Shown piece after piece: positions 19,405 to 31,438 of a stretch of 64,000 bases of DNA. A program made the translations under genes and the position numbers. The first letter of the stretch is position 1. Each line of letters opens with the position of its first letter. The notes below the pieces were generated by a model. That model ran no database searches, was not told where the DNA came from, and worked only from the letters and a program-made list of their open reading frames with translations. The stretch spans positions 1-64,000 of the forward strand of contig CAWEYR010000003.1 of NCBI GenBank assembly GCA_963813345.1. Reading direction: 5' to 3'. Source of the stretch: CAWDDA01 sp963813345 (GTDB lineage: Bacteria > Acidobacteriota > Blastocatellia > RBC074).

Positions 19405-21079
19405 TCAGCCCTCTCGTACCGTAATCACCTGGTCTGCCGCTACATTGGTCAATCTATCCACAACACCACTTGGCCAGTAGATCTCGACTCGTTCGGCTCT
19501 GGGTTGCTGCTCCGAGCCCGTAGTGCAGACGCAGATCGTCGTGTGAGTAATAACTCGACTGGCTCATCACACCCTGAGCCTGTCCTCGGCCATTGACAAA
19601 AACAATGACCCTTGCGCCGAGCGCGGTTCGATTCGATTTGACTCCAACGAGCTTTATCTTTAGCCAGTGGTTCTTTCCTGCATATTCGTTGCGCAGCAGT
19701 GATGGCGGTTCATTCATGTTCATGATCAGGACATCGATGTCGCCATCGTTCTGAAAATACCAAACGCCGAGCCGCGGCTGCTCCGCGGTTCGCTCGCTGC
19801 CGATCCACTTTGCGCGGTCACGTCAGAGAATCTCAAGTTGCCGAGATTGCGATACACGACGCGCGGACCGCGATACGGATACTGGCTGAAGTACTTTTCG
19901 ACCTCAGGGTAGACGCTGCAGGTGACATAGAAAATATCCGGCGAGCTGTCGTTATCGAGGTCCGGCATCCCGGCTCCCCAGCTCACAAACCTTGTAGCGG
20001 CAAGAAAGCCGGCAGACACAGTCACATCTTCGAACGCTCCCCGTCCAAGATTCCGATAGAAAACAGGAGTGTCATCGGCGAAATGCGTCTTGAAGATATC
20101 GAGCTTTCCATCGCGATCGTAATCGCCGATACCAAGTCCCATGCCGGCTTGCGCATTTCCGTCTTCGTTGAACGCAACTCCGCTTTCAAGCGCTACGTCC
20201 GTGAACGTTCCGTCGCCCCGGTTCTGATAGAGAATGCTGGCGGTCGAATCGCAAGCGACATAAAGATCGATTAACCCATCCTCATTGAAATCGGCAGCCG
20301 CAACGGACATCGGATAGCGCTCGCGTACACTGCTGATCCCTGCTTTCTCCGAGACATCAGTGAAAGGTGCGGTCGCCGTTGTTGCGGTAAAGCCAGTTGC
20401 GTGCAAATGGCAAACCCTTTGGCCCGCAATTGACCGGAACACCCTTCCAAACGCAATTCGCGCCTTTTACCGGATAAGAAGCCGTCGCAAGATCGAAGCT
20501 CAGGTAGTTCGCGACAAAGAGATCGAGGTCGCCATCGCGATCATAGTCGATAAAGCTCGATCCTGATCCCCACCGAACACCTGCGAACCCAAGTCCCGCC
20601 GTCACGGTGACGTCGGTAAATCTGCCGCTGCGGTCATTGCGATAGAGACGGTTGGCGCCCCACGAGGTGATAAAGAGGTCGTCGTCGCCATCACCGTCGT
20701 AATCGCCAATCGACACGCCCGACGCCCATCCAATGCGTCCGAGTCCGGACCTGGCGGTTACGTCTGTGAAAGTCCCGTTGCGGTTGTTTCGATAAAGACG
20801 CTCAGTCGGCTCTTTCCCTTTTGGAAAGCCGTCCAGACGAGTTCCGCTCAGCACGAGCACATCCATCCATCCGTCCTGATCATAATCATAGAAGGCGACG
20901 CCGCAGCCATTGGCTTCGATGATGTATCGTTTGCGATCAATCCCGCCGTAGACCGTCGCCTCGGTGAGCCCCGCTTTCGCGCACGTCGGTAAATGTAGTG
21001 AACGGAACATCGCTTGTTCTCGCTGCTTGTTCTGTAAGAATCAGAGCGAGGATCAGAAGTGAAAGGCAAATACGCATCT
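19405..21079 (-). pseudogene. CRTAC1/UnbV-type FG-GAP repeat protein with ASPIC domain, frame broken at about three places
   Basis: Exported protein of about 557 residues when frames are joined. Signal peptide MRICLSLLILALILTEQA, then repeated Ca-binding FG-GAP/VCBS blades (DYDQDGWMD, DYDGDGDDD, DYDRDGDLD, DFNEDGLID, DYDRDGKLD) and a C-terminal ASPIC/UnbV domain (HYGLGAAT ... VEIYWPSGVVDRL, ending TVREG, stop 19405-19407). Frames change near 20990, 20380, 19735 and 19500; the last correction (ATQAERVEIYWPSG) recovers the canonical end. The family is common in Acidobacteriota beside redoxin/monooxygenase/TPR genes, and such a gene is divergent from it here. Function unknown; beta-propeller surface binding is inferred. 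Confidence 0.8.
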
Positions 21080-21200
21080 CAGTTCATGTTTAAAGTTCAA
21101 GCTTGCTTATGATAGTCGTCGCCTTGCAATCTAGTAAATTGCTATTATGAGCGGGTCATGACACAAGGAATGTCAAGAGCGACGTCTACCAACGAGAGTA

Positions 21201-23574
21201 ATGGCTGTCATTCTGTTCGCTTTGTTCGCGAGTCCTGTTGCAATCGCGCAGAAACAAGTCAAGCTCGTTCGATCTTGAAGGTCGTGTGTTCGACCCACTT
21301 GTTGCTCATAAAGCGAAGGCAGCGGTATTCATCTTTGTGCGGCACGACTGCCCGATCTCAAATCGTTACGCCCCTGAAGTGCAACGACTCATTCAGGAGT
21401 TTCACCGAGGGGAATTGAATTCTTTCTTGTCATTCCGATCCGGCTTCAACGATAGAACAAATCCGTCGCCATCTTAAGGATTATGACTATCAGGCGACGG
21501 CACTTCGCGATCCCGAGCATTCGTTTGTTTCTCAGACAGGCGTTACCGTGACACCCGAAGCGGTTGTCTTTTCGGCAGGAAAGATGGTGTACCGGGGTCG
21601 CATAGACAATCGGTATATCGCATTAGGAACTGTGCGATCATCGCCAACAATTCACGATCTGGCTGACATTCTCGGCACTCTGCTCGGCGGCGCTGAACCC
21701 GAGTTTCGGACGACACCTGCCATTGGTTGCTATATTTCCGATCTCAAGCGCGACGCGAAAAATGAACTGGTTGAGATTGACGTTTGTTTTGTACGCCACT
21801 GGATGTGCACTCGCGATTGTGCATCCAGAACTTGTCGACCGAAACGGTCCCGACCTTCAATGGCGATATCGCTCCGATCATCTACGAAGAATCGGTGCAG
21901 CATCGCCGTCACCCAGGGGGATTAGCGGCTGTCATTCTGCTCACATATGACGATGTGAAACAGCGGGCTGGTCAGATTGCTGACGTAACTTCAAGTCGTT
22001 ACATGCCACCCTGGCTGCCGGAACCTGGATATGGGAATTTCGCCGGCGGACGCAGACTGGGAACAGCCGAGATCGACCTGATCCGGCAATGGGCTGCGAG
22101 TGGAACGGCGGAAGGCGACTCGAAGGATATCCCGACACCGCCTCGGTTCAGGGATGGCTGGCAACTCGGTGAACCTGATCTCATTATCCGCATGCGGGAG
22201 GTTTATACGCTTAGCGCATCGGGGGACGACGTGTTTCGTAATTTTGTCATTCCGATTCCGCGAAACATTATCACCGGCCCACGTTATGTACGGGGGATGA
22301 GGATCCTTCCGGGCAACAAACGGATCGTTCATCACGCAAACATCATCGTTGATCGCAGTGGGGAAGCGCGCAGACGCGACGCCGCCGATCCAGAAGTCGG
22401 TTTCGGCGGGATGGACATAAACATTGCCAACGTCGAGCTCTCGAGCCTGAGAGCCACTTCCTCTTCTGGAAACCGTGGCGCGGCCGAATGGGACCGAGCC
22501 GGAAGATATGGCATGGCGGCTCAACAGAGGTACCGATCTTGTTCTCAATATGCATCTCCGGCCATCGGGAAAAACTGAGCCGGTACAGGGCCTCGATCGG
22601 GCTTTACTTTACGAGCCAGGCTCCTCATCGCTTTCCGATGCTGGTGCAGCTCGAACGTGATGGAGCGTTGGATATTCCCGCTGGGCAGCGCGATTTCGTG
22701 ATAAGCGACGAGTTCAGGCTGCCGGTCGATGTCGATGTCCTGGGTGTCTATCCGCATGCTCACTATCTTGGCAGGGAAATGAAGGCCTGGGTGACGCTCC
22801 GGGTGGAGAGCGTCAGTGGATCATCTGGATCAAAGATTGGGACATTAATTGGCAGGCTGTCTATCGCTATGAGAAACCGCTTCAATCTACCGCGAGGTAC
22901 TCTTATCGCAATGCGGTACACCTACGACAATTCTTCTGAGAATCCTGCGCAATCCGAATAGCCCTCCTCGCCGTGTGAAGGCAGGCAATCGATCGGTCGA
23001 CGAGATGGGGCACTTATGGATTCAAATGCTGCCACGCCCTCGAGCAGGAGAAAAGAGCGATGCGCGACTGGCGTTGCAGAAGGCTCTAATGGAAACTCGG
23101 CTTGTCAAGTATCACCGGCGATTTCACGGCACATTTCAACCTCGGAGCAGCACTCGCTACCGAAGGGCGGCATGTTCAGGCGATTACGCACTACCGAGCC
23201 GCGTTGAGATCCAGACCTCGGGATGTGATCGCGCTGCAATCTCTTGGTGCTGCGCTGCAGGAGAGTGGAAAGGCCGACGAAGCGATCACGTGTTATCGGC
23301 AAGTGTTACAGATAGCGCCTGACTATGCCGATGCGCATTACAATCTTGGCAATCTCTTACTCGCACGAGGCCAGTTTGCTCAAGCAATCAGCCATCTTGA
23401 AGAGGTGATACGGCTCACACCGGATGACGCCGGTGCATACAATAGTCTTGGCAGTGCTTATGGGATCGCAGGGAAGACTCGATGTTGGCGATAGCGTACT
23501 TCGAACGCGCGCTGCGAATTGATCCGAATCACGCCGAAGCCCGAGAGAATATGCAAAAAGCGAGGAGGAAGTGA
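21201..23574 (+). pseudogene. Redoxin, copper-monooxygenase-like and TPR fusion protein, frame broken at many places
   Basis: Large exported protein of about 790 residues when joined. MAVILFALFASPVAIAQ is a signal peptide. Next is a thioredoxin-like redoxin region (SSFDLEGRVFDPLVAHKAKA; FVRHDCPISNRYAPEVQRL; VTVTPEAVVFS), a short linker where split frames suggest CSICRHPGG, then a domain like copper type II ascorbate-dependent monooxygenase: RIVHHANIIVD and DVLGVYPHAHYLGREMK carry the His copper ligands. It ends with TPR units (DYADAHYNLGNLLLARGQFA; EDAVAIAYFERALRID-like end), stop 23572-23574. At least seven frame changes occur. The same domain order beside a UnbV gene is a recurrent acidobacterial pair; the reaction is unknown. 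True decay is possible given the number of breaks. Confidence 0.7.
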
Positions 23575-23716
23575 TCGAGTGGTCAGGGAGCCAAGTTCAC
23601 AGTTCCTCCGTTCGGCAGCTTGGAATTGAGTGAGATTTGCATTATTTAAGTCAGCTGTAAGACAAATCCAAATCTCAAATCTCATCAATACCTGCCCCGA
23701 CCTGACCCCCGACCCC

Positions 23717-24732
23717 TCACTTTTGAGTGCTTCCCTGAAGCTTCTCGGCGATTGCAAACTCGCGTTTTGCGTCGTCGGGCCGATTGGTTTGCTGAAAGAC
23801 TTGCGCCGGCATGTAATGCGCTGATTTGTTGTTGGGGTCGAACTGAATTGCGCAACGCAGCATGCCTTCGGCCTCGCTTAGTTTTCGCTTCTTGAGATAG
23901 GTCTTGCCGAGTAGCACGTACGGACCGCTATAGTGCGGATTGAGCCAAATCGATTTCTGAAGCGGTGCGATTGCCTCATCCCACTTCAGCTGCCGTGTAT
24001 ACGCGTCACCAAGCTTGTAATATGCCATTGCATTACCGGGATTGATTGCGATCTCGCGCTCGAGCAATGTTACGCCCTCGTCGAGCCTGGCTCGATAAAT
24101 CGCAATCTGTCCGAGCAGATAATGAGCCTGCGGCAACTTCGGGTCCTTTGCGATCGCCTGCTTCAACTCTGCTTCCGCGTGATCCTCGAATTCCAATCGA
24201 ACCATCATCTGCGCTGTGAGTAAATGCGCCGCTGGAGAATCCGCGGGAACATGAAACATACGTGCGAAAGAGTCGCGGGCTTTGGCGGGTTGTCGCGTCT
24301 GGATATAAGCCATCCCCAGCACGTACGCCAATTCGACGTTCTGCCCCGCCCAGGCGCGCGTTTGTTCAAGGAACGGCACTGCTTCGGGAATGTGTCCAGC
24401 AAGATAGTGAGAAAGACCAAGAACTTGAACTAGCTTCACGCCTCTGAATGGAATCCTCAGGAAGCGCTTCGATGATCGGAGTGAGTTGGGCTATAGCGCG
24501 GACATGATCGCCCGGCATGATAGTAGGCAACGCCCAGAAGATGCGCGACGCCTGTTTCGTTTGGAGCGGCAAGGGGCTTTAGTTTTGCGATAGCCGCCGC
24601 AGCGTTTCCATCATTGATCAGCGCACGCGCTTCTGCGAGCGCGACAGGAGTCGCCTGGGCGTTCCAAAAAAACGAAAGCAGGACGAAGGTCGACAAATAC
24701 TTATAGAAATTGGAGGCCGGCGGCGCAATCAC
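23717..24732 (-). pseudogene. Exported tetratricopeptide-repeat protein, two frame breaks
   Basis: TPR protein of about 338 residues. A GTG at 24732 begins a signal peptide (FYKYLSTFVLLSFFWNAQA), and six or more TPR units follow (HYLAGHIPEAVPFLEQTRAW; AYVLGMAYIQTRQPAKARDS; AYYKLGDAYTRQLKWDEAI; KRKLSEAEGMLRCAIQFDPN). The frame changes near 24530 (AYYHAGDHVRAIAQL) and 24435. It converges with the redoxin/TPR gene and resembles its C-terminus, so the two may be related parts of one system. Confidence 0.75.
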
Positions 24733-24755
24733 CGCGGAGCGGTGTAAGAACGTAC

Positions 24756-24927
24756 AGCCAGGGGTTGAGTCTTCGAAACCCCTGGATCGATTCCATTATG
24801 ACGAAGTGCATCCCGGAGGGATGCGAGAAAAGACGACAGGTTTCACCGGATCGTTTCTCACATCCCTCCGGGAATGGGCTCTCAGCTCTCAACGCAACCA
24901 GGGGTTTCGAAAACTCAACCCCTGGCT
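24756..24927. repeat. Two-level inverted repeat with CCAGGGGTT ends
   Basis: Outer arms 24756-24785 (AGCCAGGGGTTGAGTCTTCG...) and 24896-24927 pair almost completely. An inner pair, GCATCCCGGAGGGATGCGAG near 24809 and CTCACATCCCTCCGGGA near 24857, forms a second stem. It separates a TPR gene from a receptor gene, both on the minus strand. Confidence 0.8.
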
Positions 24928-24966
24928 AAATTCTTTTGACGCCTCCGGCGTCAATCGTTCGCGCAT

Positions 24967-27900
24967 CTAGAAAATGAACTTAAGCGCCCATTGGAAGTTG
25001 CGCATCAGGTCGGTACCGCCGTAGGCGATCGAGTTGATGACTCCCAGATTGGCATCTCGGTTCAGCGCACCACTCGAGTTGAAACTGCCGACAAACGAGT
25101 CGGGATTCGCGAGGTTGGCATGATTGAAGAAATTCACTGACTCAATCCGGAACTCGAGTGCCATGGTCTCTGTAAAGTTGAATCTCTTGAAGAGCGAGGC
25201 GTCAACGCGCCAGTACATCGGGCCTCGCAACGAGTTTCGCTTCTGGTTGCCAAACTGCACGGGGCCAGGATTCGAAATGACCGAAAGATCGTATGTGTAT
25301 AGATTATTCGTCAGCGTGGGCGTCGGATCGCCATTGACGTTCGGCCGATTCGGTCCAGTGTCGATGTTTGCTCCGGCATCATAGCTGAAGCTGTAAGGCA
25401 GACCGCTCTGGATGGTCGTGTTCGAGTTGAACTGCCAGCCGCCGATAAGCAGTTCCATCCCGCGCGACGCATCGGTGTAGTATCGTTTACCTCTGCCGAA
25501 GGGCAACTCCCACACCTGAGAGAAGACGAAATTGTGGGTCCGGTCCCAGTCTGCGGGCCCGCGATTCAGCGTGGCATCAAAGAAAAAGTACTCGCCACTG
25601 TCTTGTTCGGCACGCTGATACGTGTAGTGCGCAAGCAGCGAGTAACCGCTCGAGAACCGTTTTGTAAGCTTTGTCTGGAACGAGTCATAACGGTTGTCTG
25701 CACAGTTGCAGAAATAGTCAATGCCTTGTGTCCATCCAAACTTGTTGAAGTACGGCAATCGGTTGTTTCTCGGGATAGTTCCGAAACCAACGAGTGTCGC
25801 CTGATTGACGTTGATTGCAGGACCATCACCAAGAAGACATGCGTTCCTTTGTTACCGACGTAAGCCGCTTCGACCGAGATCGTGTTGGTCAACTGATACT
25901 GCACCGTCGCGTTGTACGCGTCTACCGTAGGCAAACGCTGCTTTTCAGGTAGTGCGCGTGCAAAGACTTCGTCCGGGAGAAAGAATTTGCCGTTTGCTGG
26001 CAGCGCTGTATTTGGCAGACCACCGCGGTTGGGTGGTGCATTGAGGCCAAAGAAAGCGCCGAAGGCAGGCGCTGCAGTCCGCCAGCGTAAAGACGCGGTC
26101 GAAGTTGGCCGCAGCATTGCACTTCCTGTGCGGCAAGCACTGGCAGGTTCTGCGTCACTGAATGACCAAAGAGCGAACCAAAGACACCGATATCGTAGCT
26201 GCGTCCATAACCCGCTCGAAATACAAGCTTGTCATTGATCTGGTACGCTACACTCAGTCGAGGTGCAAAGTTGAAGCTGTTTTCAACATTGCCGTTCGAG
26301 ATCCGTATCGCCAAAGCCGACAGTACTGATCTCTCCGGTGTCGAGACTGAGGAAGCCAGCGTTACCCTCTGCGTTGATAGTTTGCGGATTGATTATGTCC
26401 AGCCGCAATCCGTAGTTGATCGTCAACTTCGGGGTCACGCGCCAAGTATCCTGCCGTAATAGAACTGACGCCACTGTTGCTCGCGTGCATCCGTGCTTGA
26501 ACTTATGAAGCGAGTGAATCGTGTGACGTCGCCGAGCAGAAAGGTTGCCAGCCCAAGGCCCCCACCTGCGGGCCCACGCGTGCGATTCTCGTGGAAGGTA
26601 AGCTCGCCTGAGCGATGCCGGTCGCTCGGTATTCGGAGATTGAAAGCTCGGCGAATATCGACGCCGAACTTGAACGTATGGTTGCCGTAGAACTTGGTCG
26701 TGTTGGTTACAAACTGGAATTGCTTCTCGTCCTGCTCGAGAGGGCAATTGCACAGGTTGACGCCGAGACCTGAACCGAAGTTGAAGCCTCCGACGGGGCC
26801 GTTTACAAAACCAGCAAAGAGGCCTGAGCTGAACACATCGAGATTCAGACCTCTGACACCTACATCAGTTGCCGTATCCTGGCCGAAGTCGAAGGGCAAC
26901 ACGTTGACCTTGTACCTGAAGAAGCCAAAACGGAAATCCGTAGCCAAAGTCGAAGACCAGGTGTAGTCAAATCCGTAGGCGAGGCTCTGATTTCGCACCT
27001 TCGAGACGCCGCCAGGGATAACGAGTTCCTGGCCGCCGCCGTCTCCGAACGCGGTCGGGCCGTTGCGTTCGAACTGCGCGAAACTGTAACGCCCGAACAT
27101 ATTCAGGTTGTCTGTGGTCTTGCCATCAATGCGCACGTCAAATGTGTCGCCATCGAAGGATTCGATTCCAGAGGCGACATAATTGTCGCGTGTCCCGTTG
27201 TCACGACCAGGCGCGTTGGGTGCCGGAATCAGACCGAGAATATTGAGGGCTTGTTGAGATATTCGTCCAGATCGGTATGCGGTTCCCAGTGAATTGAGTC
27301 CGGCTGATGAGATTTCCACTCGCATCAGTGACTGTCGTGTTGGGATCGAAAATGTTCGTTCCATACGCGCTCAGGTCTCCCCCTCGTGCAGCTAGCGTCG
27401 GCACCGTAAGCAGACGTGAGCCACCCTGTTTGCTGCGAGTACCCTGGTAGTCTCCGAAGAAGAACAAGCGGTCCTTGACTATCGGTCCGCCGATCGCGCC
27501 ACCGAACTGATTGCGTAGCGTGTCAGGAATGAATTTTCCGGTCAACGGAACCGGTTGGAACTGCGAAAACGGGTTTCGTGCCTGGAGAACATCGTTCTGA
27601 CGAAACCAGAAAGCGCTGCCGTGGAATTCGTTTGTCCCGGATCTGGTTGAGACCGAAACAACTCCTGCGATCGCCTGCCCGAACTCGGCGTCGTAGTTCT
27701 GCGACGTGATCTTGGTTTCGCCTACCGCTTCGAAATTCGGATTGATCACGATGATCCCGAGAATCGGGTCGCGGTTTTCAGTTCCATCCAGTTGATAGCC
27801 CGTGCCGCTGAAATGCTGGCCGTTGACCATGATCTGCGTCGAGCCCTGCGGATTTTCACTGGCGGCGTGCTGCCATTGAAGCTGCTGTGTGCCGGGTGTC

Positions 27901-28418
27901 AGCAGGATGAACTTGGTGAAATTCCGGTCGAGAATCGGCAGGTCAGTTACCTGGCGCGTCTCGAAGGTTGTTGCAACGTCGGCGCGGTCCGTTTTCAGGA
28001 GCGGCGCCTCTGGGCGGTAATCGTGACCTCTTCGCTGACAGCACCTGCCTGCAGCTGAATGTTGGCAGGGGAAGCGAGTGTCGACGTTAACAACAAGATC
28101 GTCAACGACTGCAATCTTGAAACCCGCGGCTTCGACCCGTATGCGATAAGTTCCCGGAGTTAGTCTCGTCTGATTAAAGTTTCCATCAGAATTGGTTCGT
28201 GTCGTTACGACAGCATTCTTGCTGGCGTCGGTGATTACAACTGTAGCATTAGGCACGGCAGCGCCGGACTGGTCGGTTACGGTGCCAAAGATGCTTCCAT
28301 AGACTGCCTGCGCGAGGTTCCGTTCGGCCAGAAGAATCGTCAGACACACCACGGTCACACCGAGCAGGACAACCTTCACTGCTGCTCTCATATTCTTCCA
28401 TCCTTCCTTCATGGTCAT
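24967..28418 (-). pseudogene. Oar-type TonB-dependent receptor, frame broken at many places
   Basis: Third Oar-type receptor, about 1150 residues. MKEGWKNMRAAVKVVLLGVT begins a signal peptide, followed by the regulatory-like domain (GSIFGTVTDQSGAAVPNATV), plug region (YDAEFGQAIAGVVSVSTRSG), and barrel ending LMRNFQWALKFIF. Two compensating shifts near 28010-28060 garble a short stretch that should read like NIQLQAGAVSEEVTITAEAPL; further changes occur near 27300, 26450, 26290, 26100 and 25780. It is transcribed away from a winged-helix regulator at 28727, a common arrangement for a regulated receptor. Confidence 0.8.
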
Positions 28419-28473
28419 TCCGCTTATGAAAAGCTTTTGGCAGCTTTAGCGGCCTTGGTAACATTTGCGAGGG

Positions 28474-28486
28474 CGTTTTTAAAACG
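28474..28486. promoter_or_regulatory. Palindrome CGTTTT-T-AAAACG in the receptor/regulator gap
   Basis: A perfect 6+1+6 inverted repeat lies 56 bases upstream of the receptor start at 28418, with a half-site like CGTTTTAA at 28496. The position suits an operator for the receptor gene. No binding protein can be named from sequence alone. Confidence 0.3.
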
Positions 28487-28648
28487 TTGCGGAATCGTTT
28501 TAAGCGAATTGTAGGGAGAAAGCGTTATCCCAGCAGAGAGCTTGCCTTGTTGGCGGTCGCTCGCGGAGATGCATTTCAAGGCATCTCGCTCACGGGACAC
28601 ACACCGTCGGATGCGAAACAGCATAGGGCCAGCCGCCTTGCTTCGGGC

Positions 28649-28690
28649 GTTAACCGGGGTATAAACTCGAGTTAACGGGACGTTACGTCC
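28649..28690. promoter_or_regulatory. Paired GTTAAC sites and GGACGTTACGTCC palindrome before the regulator gene
   Basis: GTTAAC occurs at 28649-28654 and 28671-28676, 22 bases apart (two DNA turns), next to the perfect palindrome GGACGT-T-ACGTCC at 28678-28690. All lie within 80 bases upstream of the winged-helix regulator start, where an autoregulatory operator would be expected. Apart from these and the palindrome at 28474, I see nothing else in the 308-base gap 28419-28726. Confidence 0.3.
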
Positions 28691-28726
28691 GAATAGTGCT
28701 TAAGAATCTGATATTTGCTGGGATTT

Positions 28727-30195
28727 ATGGCGACGTTACAAGGGTCTGCGGAAGGCAGAGGTTTGCAAGCCATGACCACGGAAGAGAAACTCGCGCAGCT
28801 GGAACGAATCCTCAATGGCAGGACCCTTCACGGTTCTGAGAACCTGAAAGCCTTTCTTCGCTTTGTAGTCGAGAAGACCGTCGAAAACGGCGATGGCGGA
28901 CTTAAAGAGTACGTTATTGCCACCGAAGTCTTCGGCCGCAACACCGATTACAACTCCCGCATAGACTCCGTAGTCCGAGTTCAGGCAAGCCGGTTGAGGG
29001 TCAAACTCCACGATTACTATGCCACTGAAGGCAAAAGCGATCAGGTGGTTATCGATTTGCCAAAAGGTCACTACACTCCCACATTTTCCTACAACTCATT
29101 CGCGGATTGTCGGACGGGAACGGAGAACCCCCGAAGCGTCCAGCACGGTCCCCCGGCGTGCCGCCAGGCCTTCGAAGTTGAATGCCTGGATGACAGTCTC
29201 GCTGGTTTCGACCGGTCTGCTGGCAGCAGTGTTGGGTGCTTTGCTTTGGCGCGCCAACTCCGAAAAAGCAGCGTTTACGCTCGGCCATCGACCTTGAAGC
29301 TTCGGCCGCCGTCGAGCGGCAGGCATCTCTCCCATTGTGGGGTGATCTGCTGAGCTCACCCGAACCGTTTCTCGTCGTCTTCTCCAACACGCTGTTTCGG
29401 GGGACGGCCGAGACCGGGATGAAGATTCTTAAGCCGCTCGATGCTCCGGGCAGCCCTCTTGGATCAGCCGCATTGCCGCAGCAGATTCGATGCTGCGGAG
29501 CAGCATAACGGACAGGGCGTAACCGAGCATTACACGGGAATTGGCGAGGTCATGGGGGTCTACTTTCTCGGTGATTTTTTCGCCAGGGTCAAACATCCGT
29601 TCCGCATCAAACGCAGCCTTCTGCTTACGTGGGAGGATATGAAGAGCGAGAACATCATTGTGCTCGGGTCACCGGCCGAGAATCTTTTTCTCCGCGATCT
29701 GCCACAGAAGCAGGAGCTAATCTTTCGGCCACTCAAGGACGAACAGGGGCGAAATACATTCGGCGTCGTGAATACCAAACCACGGCCCGGTGAGCAGAAG
29801 GTCTATCTTGCGCGGCAGGATGGCCCTTCGCGGAGTCAGATAACCGAGGATTACGCGGTCATCAGTCTGTTACAAGGCCTTGACGCCCGCAACCGCCTGT
29901 TCATCCTTGCCGGGATCACGACGCTTGGCACGCAGGCGGCCGCCGAATACGTGAGTAAGCCGGAATACATCAAGGAGATCGATCTCAAGCTTGAACACAT
30001 CGCCTCCCGGGAGTGCCTCCACGCCTGCCTTCCGCTTATCAACTTCTTGTCAAAGTGAAGGTAACCGGTGGCGTCCCCGTGCACATCGCGTATGTGACTG
30101 CGTCAGTGTGCTGTAGGCAGGGGGTCGGGGGTCGGGGATCGGGGATCAGAAGAACATTTTTCATTTTCAATTTTAGAATTGTCATTTGTAATTGA
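28727..30195 (+). pseudogene. Membrane-anchored winged-helix regulator, frame broken at about four places
   Basis: The N-terminal region (about 20-115) carries the pattern LKAFLRFVVEKTVENG, LKEYVIATEVFGRNTDYNSR, DSVVRVQASRLRVKLHDYY and LPKGHYTPTF, a winged-helix-like domain seen at the start of many acidobacterial regulators. One membrane segment follows (MTVSLVSTGLLAAVLGALLW). The C-terminal sensor-like domain (EVMGVYFLGDFFARVKHPFR; LFILAGITTLGTQAAAEYV) is unassigned. Frames change near 29110, 29260, 29480 and 30010; the last correction gives PSAYQLLVKVKVTGGVPVHI, and the frame then runs into the repeat at 30119. It is divergent from the receptor at 24967-28418 and may control it. Confidence 0.65.
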
Positions 30196-30314
30196 TGTAG
30201 CGCTCGCAACGCAAATGACAAATGACAATTCTAAAATGGAAAATGAGAAATGGTTCTTCCCGGCCCCCGATCCACCGATCCCCGACCCCTGATCCCTGAT
30301 CCCCGAACCCCTCT
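30119..30314. repeat. 196-base composite inverted repeat of three word families
   Basis: Arms are built in layers: outer GGGGTCGGGGATC-type words (right arm GATCCCTGATCCCCGAACCCC), middle TTTTCATTTTCAATTTTAGA words, and inner ATTGTCATTTGTAATTG against CAAATGACAAATGACAATTC. The spacer is about 16 bases. It overlaps the end of the regulator frame and stops 1 base before the ATG of the glycosyltransferase, so it occupies the whole leader of that gene. Confidence 0.9.
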
Positions 30315-30315
30315 T

Positions 30316-31438
30316 ATGCGAATTCTCCAGGTTAGCTCTGCCGACGAATATGGCGGAGGCGAACGGCACGTTACAGATCTCGCCCGCGCACTGATTGAAC
30401 GGGGGCACGAATTGCACGTCGCCGTTCGACCTCAAAGTCCCCTCCGTCGAGTGCTCGAGGATACCCCCACGATCGTCTGGCACGAGCTTCCGCTTCGCGG
30501 CGCGATCGATCCTCAGTCGGCAGCCGGCCTTGCTCGCGTGATACGCGAGAACAAGATCGATATCGTTCACGCGCACGTTGCCCGCGACTATCCGGTTTCT
30601 GGTTTTGCAGCGAAATTGACTCGAACACCTTTCGTCCTCACTCGCCACCATTTCAACCGTCTCAAAGGCGGCCGCTTTTATCCCTCGATTATCGGAAATT
30701 CCTGCCGTCTCATTGCTGTTTCACGGAGTGTAGCTTCGACCCTGGCCGACGCCCTTCCATCAGATCTCGCGGACCGCATTGTAGTCATACCGAACTGGAT
30801 AAACCTCAATGAATCGCGGCCGGCTGATCGCGCATTTGCCAGGGAGGCGCTTGGCATCAAGAGGCTGCTTGCGATTGGGATTGCCGGAAAGATCACGCCC
30901 CTCAAGGGACACATGCTCTTTCTTCAAATGGCAAAGCGCCTGATGGATGAGAACAACACGCTGGACGTCGATTTTATCGTGGCGGGCGACAGTGAACCGC
31001 GAGACAAGAAATACGAGCGCGAGTTGCGCGCATTTGTCGAGTCTGCAGGGCTCGGTGGATCTGTCCGCTTCGTAGGATTCGTACCTCAGATTGACACGCT
31101 GTTTCCGGCATTCGACATTATCGTTGCACCTTCCGAGGACGAGGCGTTCTCGCTCGTCGTTGCCGAAGCAATGGCAGCCGAATGTGCGGTTGTTGCAGCT
31201 GATCGAGGGGGAATGTCGGAGCTTGTCGAAGATGGAGTCAACGGGCTGCTTGTCAGGAATCTCGAGCCCGGCGCATTTGCAGAATCAGTAAGATCGTTGA
31301 TCGATGATCCGGAACTGAGAGCAAAGCTCGGCGCCGCTGCTCGCGCAATCGATAAGCTCACGTTTTTCACGCGAGTTGGTGATCGATCGTATCGAAGCGA
31401 TCTATCGTGAGTTGGTCACACCGTCTCAGTTGAAGTAG
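30316..31438 (+). CDS. GT4-family glycosyltransferase (one frameshift near the end)
   Basis: Retaining glycosyltransferase with GT-B fold, about 373 residues. The N-terminal donor-site Gly motif is DEYGGGERHV; IDIVHAHVARDYPVSG and FVLTRHHFNR follow; the C-terminal half has GIAGKITPLKGHM and the nucleotide-sugar motif PSEDEAFSLVVAEAMAAECAVVA. ATG 30316 directly follows the inverted repeat with no clear ribosome site. Near 31377 one extra base shifts the frame; correction gives TFFTRVIDRIEAIYRELVT and a stop at 31436-31438. It overlaps the convergent O-antigen ligase-like gene by 13 bases. Probably acts in surface polysaccharide assembly. Confidence 0.85.
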
